64,000 nt of DNA from Cytobacillus solani (GTDB taxonomy: Bacteria > Bacillota > Bacilli > Bacillales > Cytobacillaceae). How positions within the stretch are numbered: position 1 is the stretch's first letter; every line of letters begins with the position of its first letter. Position numbers and translations under genes: made by a program. Positions 8,371 through 16,441 of this stretch are shown here, piece after piece. The stretch covers positions 3,023,058-3,087,057 of the forward strand of contig NZ_LJIX01000006.1 in assembly GCF_001420595.1 (NCBI RefSeq), given 5' to 3'. Under the pieces are notes generated by a model that ran no database searches, was not told the DNA's origin, and saw only the letters and a list, made by a program, of their open reading frames with translations.

Positions 8371-8405
8371 CAAAAAGAACAGTCCCTCATGGAACTGCTC
8401 ATTTG
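8371..8405 (-). terminator. Rho-independent terminator after CAP-domain gene
   Basis: On the minus strand GAGCAG-T-TCC and GGA-CTGTTC pair, followed by a T-rich stretch. Confidence 0.75.
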
Positions 8406-8416
8406 TTTTTATTTAC

Positions 8417-9229
8417 TTATTTTCCAATAAACATTTGTGTCCAATAGTTTCCATCTGCAACATAGCCTACTCCAAGATGTGTATAGCTTGCATTTAAAAT
8501 GTTTTTACGGTGGCCTTCACTGTTCATCCATGCGTTCACTACTTCTTCAGGTGTACGTTGACCCATGGCAATATTTTCACCAGCTGACTTATATGTGATA
8601 CCGAATTGCTTCATCATATCGAACGGTGATCCGTAAGTTGGGCTATTATGATCAAAATATCCTTTTGCCTTCATATCAGCTGATTTTGCACGTGCAACCT
8701 TGCTTAATTCTACATCAAGCTTCAAAGCAGGTACGCCATTTTTTGCACGTTCTTGGTTTGTTAAATCTAACACCTTTTGCTCATAAGCGCTTACTGATGA
8801 GGATGCAGGTGTTGATGGCTGTGTTTGTGCTGGCTTTTGAGTTTGTGTTTGTGCTGGCTTTTGAGTTTGTGTTTGTGCTGGCTTTTGAGTCTGAGTTTGT
8901 GCTGGCTTTTGAGTCTGAGTTTGTGCTGGCTTTTGAGTCTGAGTTTGTGCTGGCTTTTGAGCCTGATTTTGTACTGGTTGCTTTTGCACTGGCTGATTTA
9001 CTACTATTTGGTTATTTGCTTGATTCCAAGTAATATTGTATTCTTTCATTAATTTTTGAATCTCGTTATTGATTTGATCCTTATTAATAATAGTAGATTG
9101 TTGTAAGTTAACAACTTTCACCTGTTGTGGAGTTGGACAATTTGATGCTGCGTCCGCCTTGTTCACTACTGGATTAGATACTAATAATGCTGCTGCAGCT
9201 GCTACTGAAAAAATTACTTTTTTATTCAT
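8417..9229 (-). CDS. Secreted CAP/SCP domain protein (YkwD-like) with an octapeptide repeat linker
   Basis: A 270-residue secreted protein. A Sec signal peptide (residues 1-27, ending ADAAS) is followed by a ~60-residue segment, a low-complexity linker of about six KPAQTQTQ repeats, and a C-terminal CAP domain (about 150-270). The CAP domain has the family residues H-N-S-P, GEN-I-A-M-G, W-M-N-S-x-G-H-R-x-N-I-L and the closing Y-W-T-Q-M-F. The start at 9229 is set by GGGAGGAA about 8 nt upstream. Bacterial CAP proteins are common in sporulating Bacilli, some in the spore coat or wall, but their activity is unclear. Confidence 0.9.
   Translation of the reverse strand: MNKKVIFSVAAAAALLVSNPVVNKADAASNCPTPQQVKVVNLQQSTIINKDQINNEIQKLMKEYNITWNQANNQIVVNQPVQKQPVQNQAQKPAQTQTQKPAQTQTQKPAQTQTQKPAQTQTQKPAQTQTQKPAQTQPSTPASSSVSAYEQKVLDLTNQERAKNGVPALKLDVELSKVARAKSADMKAKGYFDHNSPTYGSPFDMMKQFGITYKSAGENIAMGQRTPEEVVNAWMNSEGHRKNILNASYTHLGVGYVADGNYWTQMFIGK
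8817..8970 (-). repeat. 24-bp tandem repeats coding the CAP protein linker
   Basis: A 24-bp unit (GCTGGCTTTTGAGT plus CTGAGTTTGT or TTGTGTTTGT) recurs about six times. Units differ at a few bases, so there are two sub-types. It encodes the octapeptide KPAQTQTQ. Copy number is likely to vary between strains through slippage. Confidence 0.85.
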
Positions 9230-9339
9230 TATATAATTCCTCCCTGATGTGTTTGGTTTATTTTTTGTAGTGCTGTGTAACTTGCACAATCATCATAACA
9301 CACAGTTTCTAGTAATATTTTAGGAAGGAATTTACATTT

Positions 9340-9519
9340 AACTAGTTTACTAGCAATTATTAGAAAATTGAAAGTTTGTGAAAATACTAGAATTAGAGAT
9401 TAACCTTTATTTAACTAGTTTTTAGTATTAAATCTCTGGCTAATTTTTCCGTGGGTAAGATTTACATATATGGTGCTCCAATTAAGAAACTTCCAGTTTA
9501 ATACTAGAAAATTAGTATT
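9340..9519. promoter_or_regulatory. Cluster of ACTAGT-type palindromic words
   Basis: Within 180 bp: AACTAGTTTACTAG (9340-9353), AATACTAG (9383-9390), AACTAGTT (9413-9420) with TAGTATTA (9423-9430), and AATACTA-GAAAAT-TAGTATT (9500-9519). The ~400-bp gap 9230-9633 holds no gene I can support. The cluster lies upstream of the CAP gene and may be an operator array. Confidence 0.35.
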
Positions 9520-9633
9520 GACAGGTTTTTTGACGGTGTACTTCTTTTACTTATATTACGCGGATGTTACATTTGTGAATGTACCATGATGGATAGAATG
9601 GAAGGAATAGGAGGAATAGCCATCTTAAAACCT

Positions 9634-9657
9634 AAAAAGCAGCCTCTTGGCTGCTTT
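9634..9657 (-). terminator. Rho-independent terminator after YtkA-like lipoprotein gene
   Basis: AAAGCAGCC / GGCTGCTTT with a 4-nt loop, followed on the minus strand by a T-rich tract. Confidence 0.85.
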
Positions 9658-9659
9658 CT

Positions 9660-10124
9660 TTAATGATTACCACTGTGTTCTCCTTCTTCCCCATCCATAT
9701 CCATCTTCATTTCGGAGTTATCTTGCTCAGGCTCACTTGGCTGACCGATGACGAACTCTTTTTTTGGCATACTATGCATATTCTTTGCCGTAACATGTGA
9801 ATAGATATAATAGGTGCCTTCTTCAGTAAAGCTTTTTTCTAATCGATAGATGCCATTTTCTGCGTGCTCAACTGCCACTTTTTCATGGTTTTCGTCATTT
9901 GCCCGCCAAATTTCAAATTTGACTTCCTCCGCGTCTGTCACTTCTTCCTCTCCATACGTAACGTTTGCCTCAAAAACAACTGGTTCATTTATTTCAGCTT
10001 TTTCCGGATTAATTGTTAATTTCACATCAAGAATGGCAAGCTCTTCTTCTTTACTCTCTGATGAACATGCTGCAGTAAAAACTGCGATTACTAATAAAAC
10101 GAGCAGTAATAATAATTTTCTCAT
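9660..10124 (-). CDS. YtkA/FixH-like lipoprotein
   Basis: A 154-residue protein with a lipoprotein signal (lipobox TAAC, Cys at about 20). It then has a single β-sandwich domain of the YtkA/FixH type (LTINPEKAEINEPVVFEANVTYGEEEV, then GIYRLEKSFTEEGTYYIYSHVTAKNMH). The C-terminal tail is rich in Asp, Glu, Met and His (MKMDMDGEEGEHSGNH), plausible for metal binding. Members sit on the outer face of the membrane, often near copper or cytochrome oxidase genes. It ends an operon with a sensor kinase and regulator; the 78-bp gap to the kinase has no terminator, so it may be both target and part of the sensing module. Confidence 0.8.
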   Translation of the reverse strand: MRKLLLLLVLLVIAVFTAACSSESKEEELAILDVKLTINPEKAEINEPVVFEANVTYGEEEVTDAEEVKFEIWRANDENHEKVAVEHAENGIYRLEKSFTEEGTYYIYSHVTAKNMHSMPKKEFVIGQPSEPEQDNSEMKMDMDGEEGEHSGNH

Positions 10125-10201
10125 TTGTATGATCCCCTTTATCTTAGTCTTGCTTTGCAGTCATATTAACTCTAAGTTGTGTGGTATATGTGAAAAAAAT
10201 T

Positions 10202-11599
10202 TTAAATATCTAGAACAGGTAGATTGATTTGTACCATTGTCCCTTTTCCAAGCTGACTATCAATGTTTAATGTACCACCATGAAGTGAAATGAGTTTTTC
10301 AGCAATTGCGAGCCCTAAGCCTGTGCCACCATCTTTTCTTGTTCGCGCTCTATTCACCCGAAAGAAACGCTGTTTGATTTTATCCATATCCTCAGCAGGT
10401 ATCCCAACACCAGTATCAGTAATTTCAATCGAACACCCACTATAAGTTTTAAACATCTTCAATGTAATCCTACCCTTATCTGTATAACGAATCGAATTAT
10501 CGAGAATATTTTGAAGCACTTGTTCTATTCTTCCAGCATCTCCATTAATGATAATGTCAGGATCTACTTCATAATTAAATTCGATCTCTTTTTCTCTCAT
10601 CTTTAATATGTATTTCTGAACGGAATCCTCAATTAATTGCCCGAGTGGAAGAGGGGTTTTTTCAATCTTAAATTCATTTGAATCAAGCTTTGACAGATCA
10701 AGAAGATCTCCAACAAGCCTCTCCATTCTGCCTGCTTCCCGATGAATTAGGCTTAAATATTTGCTCTGATCTTCTTCTTTGATAATTCCAGTATGTAAAG
10801 CATCACTATACCCTTTAATGTAGCTAATTGGGGTTCTTAATTCATGTGATACATTTGCAAGAAACTCTTTCTTGCGTTCATCCTCTTTTTGAATAGAAGA
10901 AGCCATATGATTAAATGCTTGAGCAAGCTGTCCAATTTCATCCATGGAATCATTCGTAATTTTTACTGAGTAGTCTCCTAGTGACACTTTTTCTGCAGCA
11001 TCCTTCATATCAATTAACGGTTTTGTCAGTTTTCTAACGAGCATCGTACCTGTAAAAATGGCAATGACGAGAAATAAAATCCCTGCAATCATCCACAAAT
11101 AAGCAAAATCTGTCATTACCTCTGATATTTTTGCTAAAGGAATATAGAGATAAATAATGCCTTCCAATCGATTTTCGTCCAATAAAGGAATGACAACTGC
11201 CATTATTTTTCTATCAAACCGCTCTTCGTAGCCTATTTTCTGGACTGGTTTCCCTTTAAGCAGTTTTTCTCTTTCCGTTCCGCTAATTAATGTTTCATAA
11301 TCAATATCAAAAGGGAGACATGCGCTTAATTCTCTTGGATTACTAACAATAAATATTTCTGTTTCGGATTTTGAACTATACCAATCAATCCTATCCTTCA
11401 ATTCGTCCGTTAACGGGCCACCTTCATACTCAGCAGCAAGACGGTGCCCTTCTTCGAGTAAATTTTCTTCTACATTTTCAACATAAAGCTTTTCATAAAA
11501 AAGATAGGACAAAAAATAAGAGTAAATAATCGTAACGACAATGGCAGCCGTGATCGTCAGCCAAAGCTTTTTTGCAATGCTATCCATGTTGAATGTCAT
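10202..11599 (-). CDS. Membrane sensor histidine kinase
   Basis: 465 residues: one TM helix at about 10-32, an extracellular sensor of ~130 residues, a second TM at about 163-185, HAMP (about 186-238), then HisKA with F-L-A-N-V-S-H-E-L-R-T-P near 245-257. The HATPase has an N box (QNILDNSIRYTD), a G1 box (DTGVGIP) and a G2 box (GTGLGLAIAE). It is of the ResE/BaeS class. Its ATG overlaps the regulator's stop (ATGA), so the pair is translationally coupled. The signal is unknown, but two neighbouring surface lipoproteins suggest an envelope, redox or metal cue. Confidence 0.93.
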   Translation of the reverse strand: MTFNMDSIAKKLWLTITAAIVVTIIYSYFLSYLFYEKLYVENVEENLLEEGHRLAAEYEGGPLTDELKDRIDWYSSKSETEIFIVSNPRELSACLPFDIDYETLISGTEREKLLKGKPVQKIGYEERFDRKIMAVVIPLLDENRLEGIIYLYIPLAKISEVMTDFAYLWMIAGILFLVIAIFTGTMLVRKLTKPLIDMKDAAEKVSLGDYSVKITNDSMDEIGQLAQAFNHMASSIQKEDERKKEFLANVSHELRTPISYIKGYSDALHTGIIKEEDQSKYLSLIHREAGRMERLVGDLLDLSKLDSNEFKIEKTPLPLGQLIEDSVQKYILKMREKEIEFNYEVDPDIIINGDAGRIEQVLQNILDNSIRYTDKGRITLKMFKTYSGCSIEITDTGVGIPAEDMDKIKQRFFRVNRARTRKDGGTGLGLAIAEKLISLHGGTLNIDSQLGKGTMVQINLPVLDI

Positions 11600-12279
11600 T
11601 TCGTCTGTACCTCAAATTTGTAGCCAATTCCCCACACTGTTTGAATATAATCCGCTACCCCAAGCTTCATTCGGAGTGTCTTTATATGTGTATCTACAGT
11701 ACGTAAACTCCCTATGTAATCGATCCCCCAAATATGCTCCAATAGCTGCTCTCTGCTTAAAGCTTGCGCATAATGATCAGCAAAAAAAAGCAATAGCTCG
11801 TACTCCTTCAATGTAAGAGCAACCATCGTGTCAGCTACCATCACTGTTCTTGCCATTCGCTCAATAACTATTTCTCCTAATTGTATGCGTGACTGTGCCT
11901 CTGTAGCGGTCATTCCTGTTCTTCTTAAAACAGCCTGTATCCTTGCAATCATTTCTCCAGGACTAAATGGCTTTACGATATAATCATCCCCACCAAGCTG
12001 TAATCCTTTCACCTTGTCCCATTCCTCACCTTTTGCTGATAAAAAAATGATCGGAATATTATACTTCTCCCTTATTCGTGCACAAACTTGATAACCATTT
12101 TCATCAGGCATCATGATATCAAGAATAATCAAATCGATCGTTTTATTTTTTAATACTTCGTACCCTTCCAGTCCACTAGCAGCAAGAAAGCAATGGAAGC
12201 CAGAGTTTTCGAGATACATTTCCGCAAGATGACGCATATCTTCTTCATCATCGATTATTAAGATATTTGTTTGCCCCAT
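11596..12279 (-). CDS. OmpR-family response regulator
   Basis: 227 residues. The receiver domain has the acidic pair DDEED at 10-14, the phosphoacceptor in LIILDIMMPDENG near 53, T/S replaced by FLSAKGE near 80, and Lys in YIVKPFS near 103. A winged-helix DNA-binding domain follows (about 130-227, ending RTVDTHIKTLRMKLG…VWGIGYKF). It is phosphorylated by the kinase encoded immediately downstream with a 4-nt overlap. It likely controls this same operon and envelope genes elsewhere. Confidence 0.95.
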   Translation of the reverse strand: MGQTNILIIDDEEDMRHLAEMYLENSGFHCFLAASGLEGYEVLKNKTIDLIILDIMMPDENGYQVCARIREKYNIPIIFLSAKGEEWDKVKGLQLGGDDYIVKPFSPGEMIARIQAVLRRTGMTATEAQSRIQLGEIVIERMARTVMVADTMVALTLKEYELLLFFADHYAQALSREQLLEHIWGIDYIGSLRTVDTHIKTLRMKLGVADYIQTVWGIGYKFEVQTK

Positions 12280-12281
12280 TA

Positions 12282-13259
12282 TTATCTCTCCCTCACTACA
12301 ATTTGAAATGGCCCATTTCCGACGGAAATCGTTTTGATTATTTTTAGATTCTCTGAATCAACAATATGAAGATCATTGCTATCATATCCTGCTATGATCA
12401 ATTGATTGTCAACAAGCAGCATTTCAAATGGATTCGCCCCAACAACAATTGAACCGAGCACATTTCCATCTTCATCTAATTGATATAGCTTACTTGTTCC
12501 ATGGCTTAGGACAAATACATGATTGTGATTGCCAATAAAGTTTATTGGCATAGATGGGGCTGGGATCTTACGTTTAAAGTTCCCTGAAATGGAGTCGTAC
12601 ACATGAATATCTCTTTCAATTTCTGCTCCCGTTCCATGTCCGCCAATCCAAATTTCACCCTTCTCTTCATTTAACCACGCCCCTGCTGCCGATGGGTGAA
12701 TGGGATAGCCAGCCATTTTTTCCTTTTTCACTAGGTCAATAACTGTTAACTGTTCTTTATTAAAACTAAGAACAAAAAGCTTTTTCTCCTTCTCTGCCTC
12801 TAGTATAGTAAGGGGATTTAATTCTGTGCTCACTTTCCATAGTTCTTCCCCTTCAAGATTAAAGAACCTAATTTTGTTTAAATCCTGATCAACTAAGGCA
12901 ATCTCTGAACCCACTTGCAGCAATTTGCCATTAACAATCCCTTTGCCTGTTTTCCAGCTATCAATCTTCTGTCCTCTTTTCAGTGAATAAAGATCAACCG
13001 TTTCCACCTGCTTGCCATACAGAAGAATCGTGTCTCCATCAGGAAAAATAATAGCTCCGGTATATGGCTTGTCCATTTCCCAATCAAGCATTTTTTCCAT
13101 TTTGTCCAGGTCTATAAATGAAAGGGATTTATCTTTAATATTCACAGTTGCTGCGATCGAACGATCCTCTTGGATTGGCGGATATCCTTTATTCGAACAG
13201 GATGATAGAAAAAAAACAGCAACCAGGAAAATCACAACTTTAAGTAAACTCCGCATCAT
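12282..13259 (-). CDS. Lipoprotein with β-propeller (YVTN/YncE-like) repeats
   Basis: A 325-residue lipoprotein (lipobox LSSC, Cys at about 21). The mature part is built of repeating four-strand blades with recurring patterns such as K-S-L-S-F-I-D-L-D and S-N-D-L-H-I-V-D-S-E-N-L-K-I-I-K-T-I-S-V-G-N-G-P-F. The last matches the YVTN family repeat. Such propellers bind ligands or partner proteins outside the membrane. It is the first gene of the operon, 2 bp before the regulator, and so a candidate accessory sensor for the kinase. GGAGAT precedes the double ATG start. Confidence 0.8.
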   Translation of the reverse strand: MMRSLLKVVIFLVAVFFLSSCSNKGYPPIQEDRSIAATVNIKDKSLSFIDLDKMEKMLDWEMDKPYTGAIIFPDGDTILLYGKQVETVDLYSLKRGQKIDSWKTGKGIVNGKLLQVGSEIALVDQDLNKIRFFNLEGEELWKVSTELNPLTILEAEKEKKLFVLSFNKEQLTVIDLVKKEKMAGYPIHPSAAGAWLNEEKGEIWIGGHGTGAEIERDIHVYDSISGNFKRKIPAPSMPINFIGNHNHVFVLSHGTSKLYQLDEDGNVLGSIVVGANPFEMLLVDNQLIIAGYDSNDLHIVDSENLKIIKTISVGNGPFQIVVRER

Positions 13260-13342
13260 TTTCAGGAATCTCCTTCACATATACTATCCCTCATCATACA
13301 CAAAGTTTGTGATAAAAATGTGAAATGGGTTTGTGGATATTG

Positions 13343-13615
13343 TTATTTTATATTCTCCATCATTTCAAGATGAACTTGAATAAGCAGCTGTTTATCATTC
13401 TCAGTTAAGTGAGATTCCATCACTCTTTTCACAGCAAAATAAAATTTCTCATGTGGCGATTTCCTTACTCTTGGATGAGAATTTTCATCCTTTAATTCTC
13501 TTGTTATTGCAGTTTTAAGAATATATTCGGCTTCTTCATCTGTAGAAAGCAGACGGTTATTCCATAATGTACGATATTCTATTAATAATTGATTAAAATT
13601 TATTTCCTTATTCAA
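13343..13615 (-). CDS. Hypothetical small protein, 90 residues
   Basis: Not recognised. It is mostly helical and charged (MNKEINFNQLLIEYRTLWNN… to …LLIQVHLEMMENIK), with no signal peptide or membrane segment, so cytosolic. It starts about 105 bp from a divergent zinc-ribbon gene. The length and amphipathic helices suggest a small regulatory or adaptor protein. Confidence 0.6.
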   Translation of the reverse strand: MNKEINFNQLLIEYRTLWNNRLLSTDEEAEYILKTAITRELKDENSHPRVRKSPHEKFYFAVKRVMESHLTENDKQLLIQVHLEMMENIK

Positions 13616-13720
13616 TGGGGCTTCCTCCTATTCACCGTTAGCATCACTCCCATTTTTACATAAATAAAAACAATTGTGCAAAAAATAGATGTAAATAATT
13701 ACGAAAGGAGAATATTTTAC

Positions 13721-13963
13721 ATGAGTTCGCCATATTGCTGTCCCAATTGTAAAACAAATAAGAGCCGCTTTAACATTATAAAACAAGTTCCACAATCGGT
13801 TAAAATGGATCCCCATTCCGGTGTGATCCTTGAAGAATACACGAGTGAAAATTTAAGCCCTTTCCATATGGGATATAGAGGTCCAGATTATCGGGTTCAA
13901 TGCGGCGCCTGCGGTTTAGTAGAGGATGAAAGAACCTTTATCAAGTTCGGAGAAAAAAATTAA
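13721..13963 (+). CDS. Small zinc-ribbon-like protein
   Basis: An 80-residue protein with C-C-P-N-C near residue 6 and C-G-A-C near residue 65, two CxxC-type pairs that can hold one zinc. It begins MSSPYCCPNCKTNKSRF and the middle has no further domain. The start at 13721 follows AAAGGAG; a longer frame from 13676 lacks a ribosome site. The pattern fits a small metal-binding regulator or RNA-associated protein; no exact family was recalled. Confidence 0.65.
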   Translation: MSSPYCCPNCKTNKSRFNIIKQVPQSVKMDPHSGVILEEYTSENLSPFHMGYRGPDYRVQCGACGLVEDERTFIKFGEKN

Positions 13964-13995
13964 AGCTTGAGAGACCATCCTCTCAAGCTTTTTTA
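13961..13995. terminator. Bidirectional terminator
   Basis: AAGCTTGAGAG / CTCTCAAGCTT form an 11-bp stem with a T run on the plus strand and an A run before it. It serves the zinc-ribbon gene and the converging secreted-protein gene. Confidence 0.9.
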
Positions 13996-14828
13996 TTGCT
14001 TATAAATAATAATTTGCTGTCCTCTAAAAATTGGATGCTGTCAATTTCCCAAGCATCATAAGGAGAAAATCTAACTAAATACACTTTGCCTTTGAAAGAC
14101 CTTCTCCCGGAATTTTTTATGACCATATCAACCTCAACAGGAATTTCAAGACTTAAGTCTTCTGTAAGATCTTCTATCGGCATAACGAGCATACGCGATA
14201 AATTTATGTTTTCTACATATTTAAGATGATTTTTCCATTCAATTTTCTGCAAGGAGACTGCAGAAACAATTCGAATATCCTGCTGTTTCATTCCGGCAAA
14301 AAATGCACGAATGACTTCATAAGGGTCAGCTTGGTTTATATACTCTTGTAGCTTACCAGCAGATTTTAAGATCATTAATTTATGTGATAGATCCATAAAA
14401 TTTGTTCGATGGGTTGCACTCCCATAAAAATGGATACAAAAATGCCCAGGAAAATTATTTTTTAGTGCCCCTGCACCATGCGGCATTCCGTGCATGGAGG
14501 CTGCTATCCATTGATTCCCATTAATAACAATAATCGCTCTTCGCTTCCAGCTCCATTTTCCGTCATATACTTTCTTCATGATCTTCGTATCTTTCGAGGT
14601 TAACGGCTGAACATCTGCATGATTACTACCTGCACGTCTTTGCACATGAAATTTCTCTCCAGTCTCAACATCCATAACAATAAATTTACTATATTTTGGA
14701 AGAATTTTATTTACCTTATCCCATGGAAGCATCTCAATCTGGATACTTACATTGCTCTTGTCTGCAAGTATAGGTGAACTATTTAATAGCACAGCAATCA
14801 CTAATATAACTGCAATACGGAACTTCAT
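13983..14828 (-). CDS. Secreted protein with an L,D-transpeptidase-like His/Cys motif
   Basis: A 281-residue protein with an N-terminal signal peptide (MKFRIAVILVIAVLLNSSPILA). The N-terminal half contains I-V-M-D-V-E-T-G-E-K-F, then H-G-M-P-H-G-A-G-A-L-K-N-N-F and F-C-I-H-F-Y-G-S near residue 145. These resemble the His…Gly/Ser-His-Gly-Cys pattern of YkuD-type L,D-transpeptidases, but the fit is partial. The C-terminal half is β-rich. A wall-modifying or wall-binding role is a guess. The start is ATG 14828, preferred over GTG 14837 because it fits the signal peptide and GAGTGGG lies upstream. Confidence 0.6.
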   Translation of the reverse strand: MKFRIAVILVIAVLLNSSPILADKSNVSIQIEMLPWDKVNKILPKYSKFIVMDVETGEKFHVQRRAGSNHADVQPLTSKDTKIMKKVYDGKWSWKRRAIIVINGNQWIAASMHGMPHGAGALKNNFPGHFCIHFYGSATHRTNFMDLSHKLMILKSAGKLQEYINQADPYEVIRAFFAGMKQQDIRIVSAVSLQKIEWKNHLKYVENINLSRMLVMPIEDLTEDLSLEIPVEVDMVIKNSGRRSFKGKVYLVRFSPYDAWEIDSIQFLEDSKLLFISNKKA

Positions 14829-14979
14829 ATTTCCCACTCAATTTCATTATTTATTTTCAAAAACCCTATATTTAAAAAGTTTTCCATAATGGAAGAGTTT
14901 GTATTCATAATAAATGCACAAGCTCCATAATCATCTTCATACAAACAAAAGGAGACTGAAGTTTGAAATTCTCCAATAA

Positions 14980-15013
14980 AAAAACGTGTTCATCTTAAAC
15001 TGAACACGTTTTT
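14980..15013 (-). terminator. Rho-independent terminator after COG0523 gene
   Basis: AAAAACGTGTTCA / TGAACACGTTTTT form a 13-bp stem with an 8-nt loop, with T residues following on the minus strand. Confidence 0.9.
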
Positions 15014-15026
15014 CTAAAATGAAGAT

Positions 15027-15944
15027 TTATCTGGCCTCTAGTGCATGTAGTTCTTCTTCTACTTGCTTCCAGTCAATATTTTCACCGATAAAAACCATAT
15101 TAAGCGGCATATTCATATTTTCCTTCATATATAAAGGCATGCCGTAGGAATATTGAAACAGACTTGGAAACTCCGCAGAATGAAATTTTACATATCCTTT
15201 TATTCGATATATCGTATCTGGAAGCTTTCTTAAAAAGGATTCAAATTCCATTTGGCCAATGGCTTGTTTAAACTGATACACATATGTACTTAACTTTAAG
15301 TCTGTACTTACATGTGCTTGTGCTCTATCTGTTTTTATACTTGAAGATAATCTTTTTATCTGCTGCATCGGTACTTTCGCAAAAGTCGTCAAAATAGAAA
15401 ATGCATGAGAATTAAGGGCTTGGATTTCCATCGTTAGTTTCGATTGCTCCCCATCCGTTAACTCATCCGTTTTATTTAGTAAAATTAAATCAGCATGACG
15501 TATTTGTTCAATGAGAAGCTGCTGTACTTGAGGACTGAGTGAGTGTCGATTTAGCCAGCGTTTTCCGTCAACAACAGAGATGATCCCCTTAACTTCAATT
15601 CGATCTGCAAATAACGGGGACATAACTGCATCTAAAACCTCGACCGGATGAGCAGCTCCTGTTGCCTCAATATATATTGCATCAGGTTTATCTATCACTA
15701 GCAGCCCTTGTAATTGCGACTCAAGCTTATCCTGAATCGTGCAGCAAATACAGCCATCAAGCAATTCTTTAAGCGGAATGTCCTCATCGACTGCATCCGA
15801 ATCAATTGACACTTTTCCAAGCTCATTCATCATCACAGCAACTTTTCGATTTTGTTTCTTCTCCTCCGTTAAAAGCTGTTTAAGTAAAGTAGTTTTTCCG
15901 CTCCCCAAAAAACCAGATAAAATATATATTTCCGTTTTATTCAT
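15027..15944 (-). CDS. CobW/COG0523 family GTPase metallochaperone
   Basis: 305 residues. Walker A GFLGSGKTTLL sits at 12-22, the family metal site G-C-I-C-C-T near 64-69 and the guanine-specificity motif LNKTDEL near 154-160. A C-terminal CobW domain follows (about 215-300). These GTPases deliver zinc or another metal to client enzymes, and the CxCC site binds the ion. The ATG overlaps the stop of the upstream gene by one base (TAATG). No zinc-regulator site was evident upstream, and the pair may be read through from the protease gene. The client metal cannot be fixed. Confidence 0.92.
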   Translation of the reverse strand: MNKTEIYILSGFLGSGKTTLLKQLLTEEKKQNRKVAVMMNELGKVSIDSDAVDEDIPLKELLDGCICCTIQDKLESQLQGLLVIDKPDAIYIEATGAAHPVEVLDAVMSPLFADRIEVKGIISVVDGKRWLNRHSLSPQVQQLLIEQIRHADLILLNKTDELTDGEQSKLTMEIQALNSHAFSILTTFAKVPMQQIKRLSSSIKTDRAQAHVSTDLKLSTYVYQFKQAIGQMEFESFLRKLPDTIYRIKGYVKFHSAEFPSLFQYSYGMPLYMKENMNMPLNMVFIGENIDWKQVEEELHALEAR

Positions 15945-16393
15945 TAAGAATCCCTTTCCTTCATATGATCTTCGTGCATTTCAGTAATAATTTTGCATAA
16001 TTTCTTTTCAAGTAAGTTTAAATTATCGTTCATTAATAATCCAATCGAATGAAACATCTCTCTTTTACATTTCCAGACAGGGATATATGCATTCGGAAAA
16101 TACACGTCTTTCTTTTCGACACCCACCTCAAGATAGGACTCATAGTTTTCATTAAAGATATCCTCGCTTTTCGCTGGTCGCCCTTTTACCTCACGAATCA
16201 GTTCAATGACAATTTGTTCTTTTAATTCATGAAAATCATCGGTAAAAATAGTTTCCAGCTTTTGACCTAAACGTTCACATTGCAATTCAATATTCATAAT
16301 TTCCTGTCTTATCTGTTCATTAAGATGAGGAATTTGTTTCAAAGTAACACCTCTTTGCGTTTGCTCTTTGTTAGACCTTTTATATCTGTGCAT
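15944..16393 (-). CDS. Hypothetical helical protein coupled to the COG0523 GTPase
   Basis: About 149 residues from the ATG at 16393 (a TTG at 16411 is possible). Not recognised. It is predicted largely helical (LNEQIRQEIMNIELQCERLGQKLETIF, and a terminal NLLEKKLCKIITEMHEDHMKERDS), with a conserved-looking R-E-V-K-G-R-P patch. It has no membrane segment. The one-base overlap with the GTPase suggests co-translation and perhaps partnership. Only three Cys, and no zinc motif, are visible. Confidence 0.6.
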   Translation of the reverse strand: MHRYKRSNKEQTQRGVTLKQIPHLNEQIRQEIMNIELQCERLGQKLETIFTDDFHELKEQIVIELIREVKGRPAKSEDIFNENYESYLEVGVEKKDVYFPNAYIPVWKCKREMFHSIGLLMNDNLNLLEKKLCKIITEMHEDHMKERDS

Positions 16394-16441
16394 AAAGAAA
16401 GCACCCACCAAAAATTAGGAGAGCGCTTTTCTTTATAAAGA

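Noticed and set aside
8817-8970. CRISPR-like array
   Set aside because: Repeat units are contiguous, without spacers, and in frame in the CAP gene; no cas genes.
8626-9052. Plus-strand frames of 75-135 codons opposite the CAP gene
   Set aside because: They are low-complexity shadows (repeats of VLAFE or CWLLS) of the coded repeat.
13628-13816. A 62-codon minus-strand frame
   Set aside because: It overlaps the zinc-ribbon gene on the opposite strand and shows no ribosome site.
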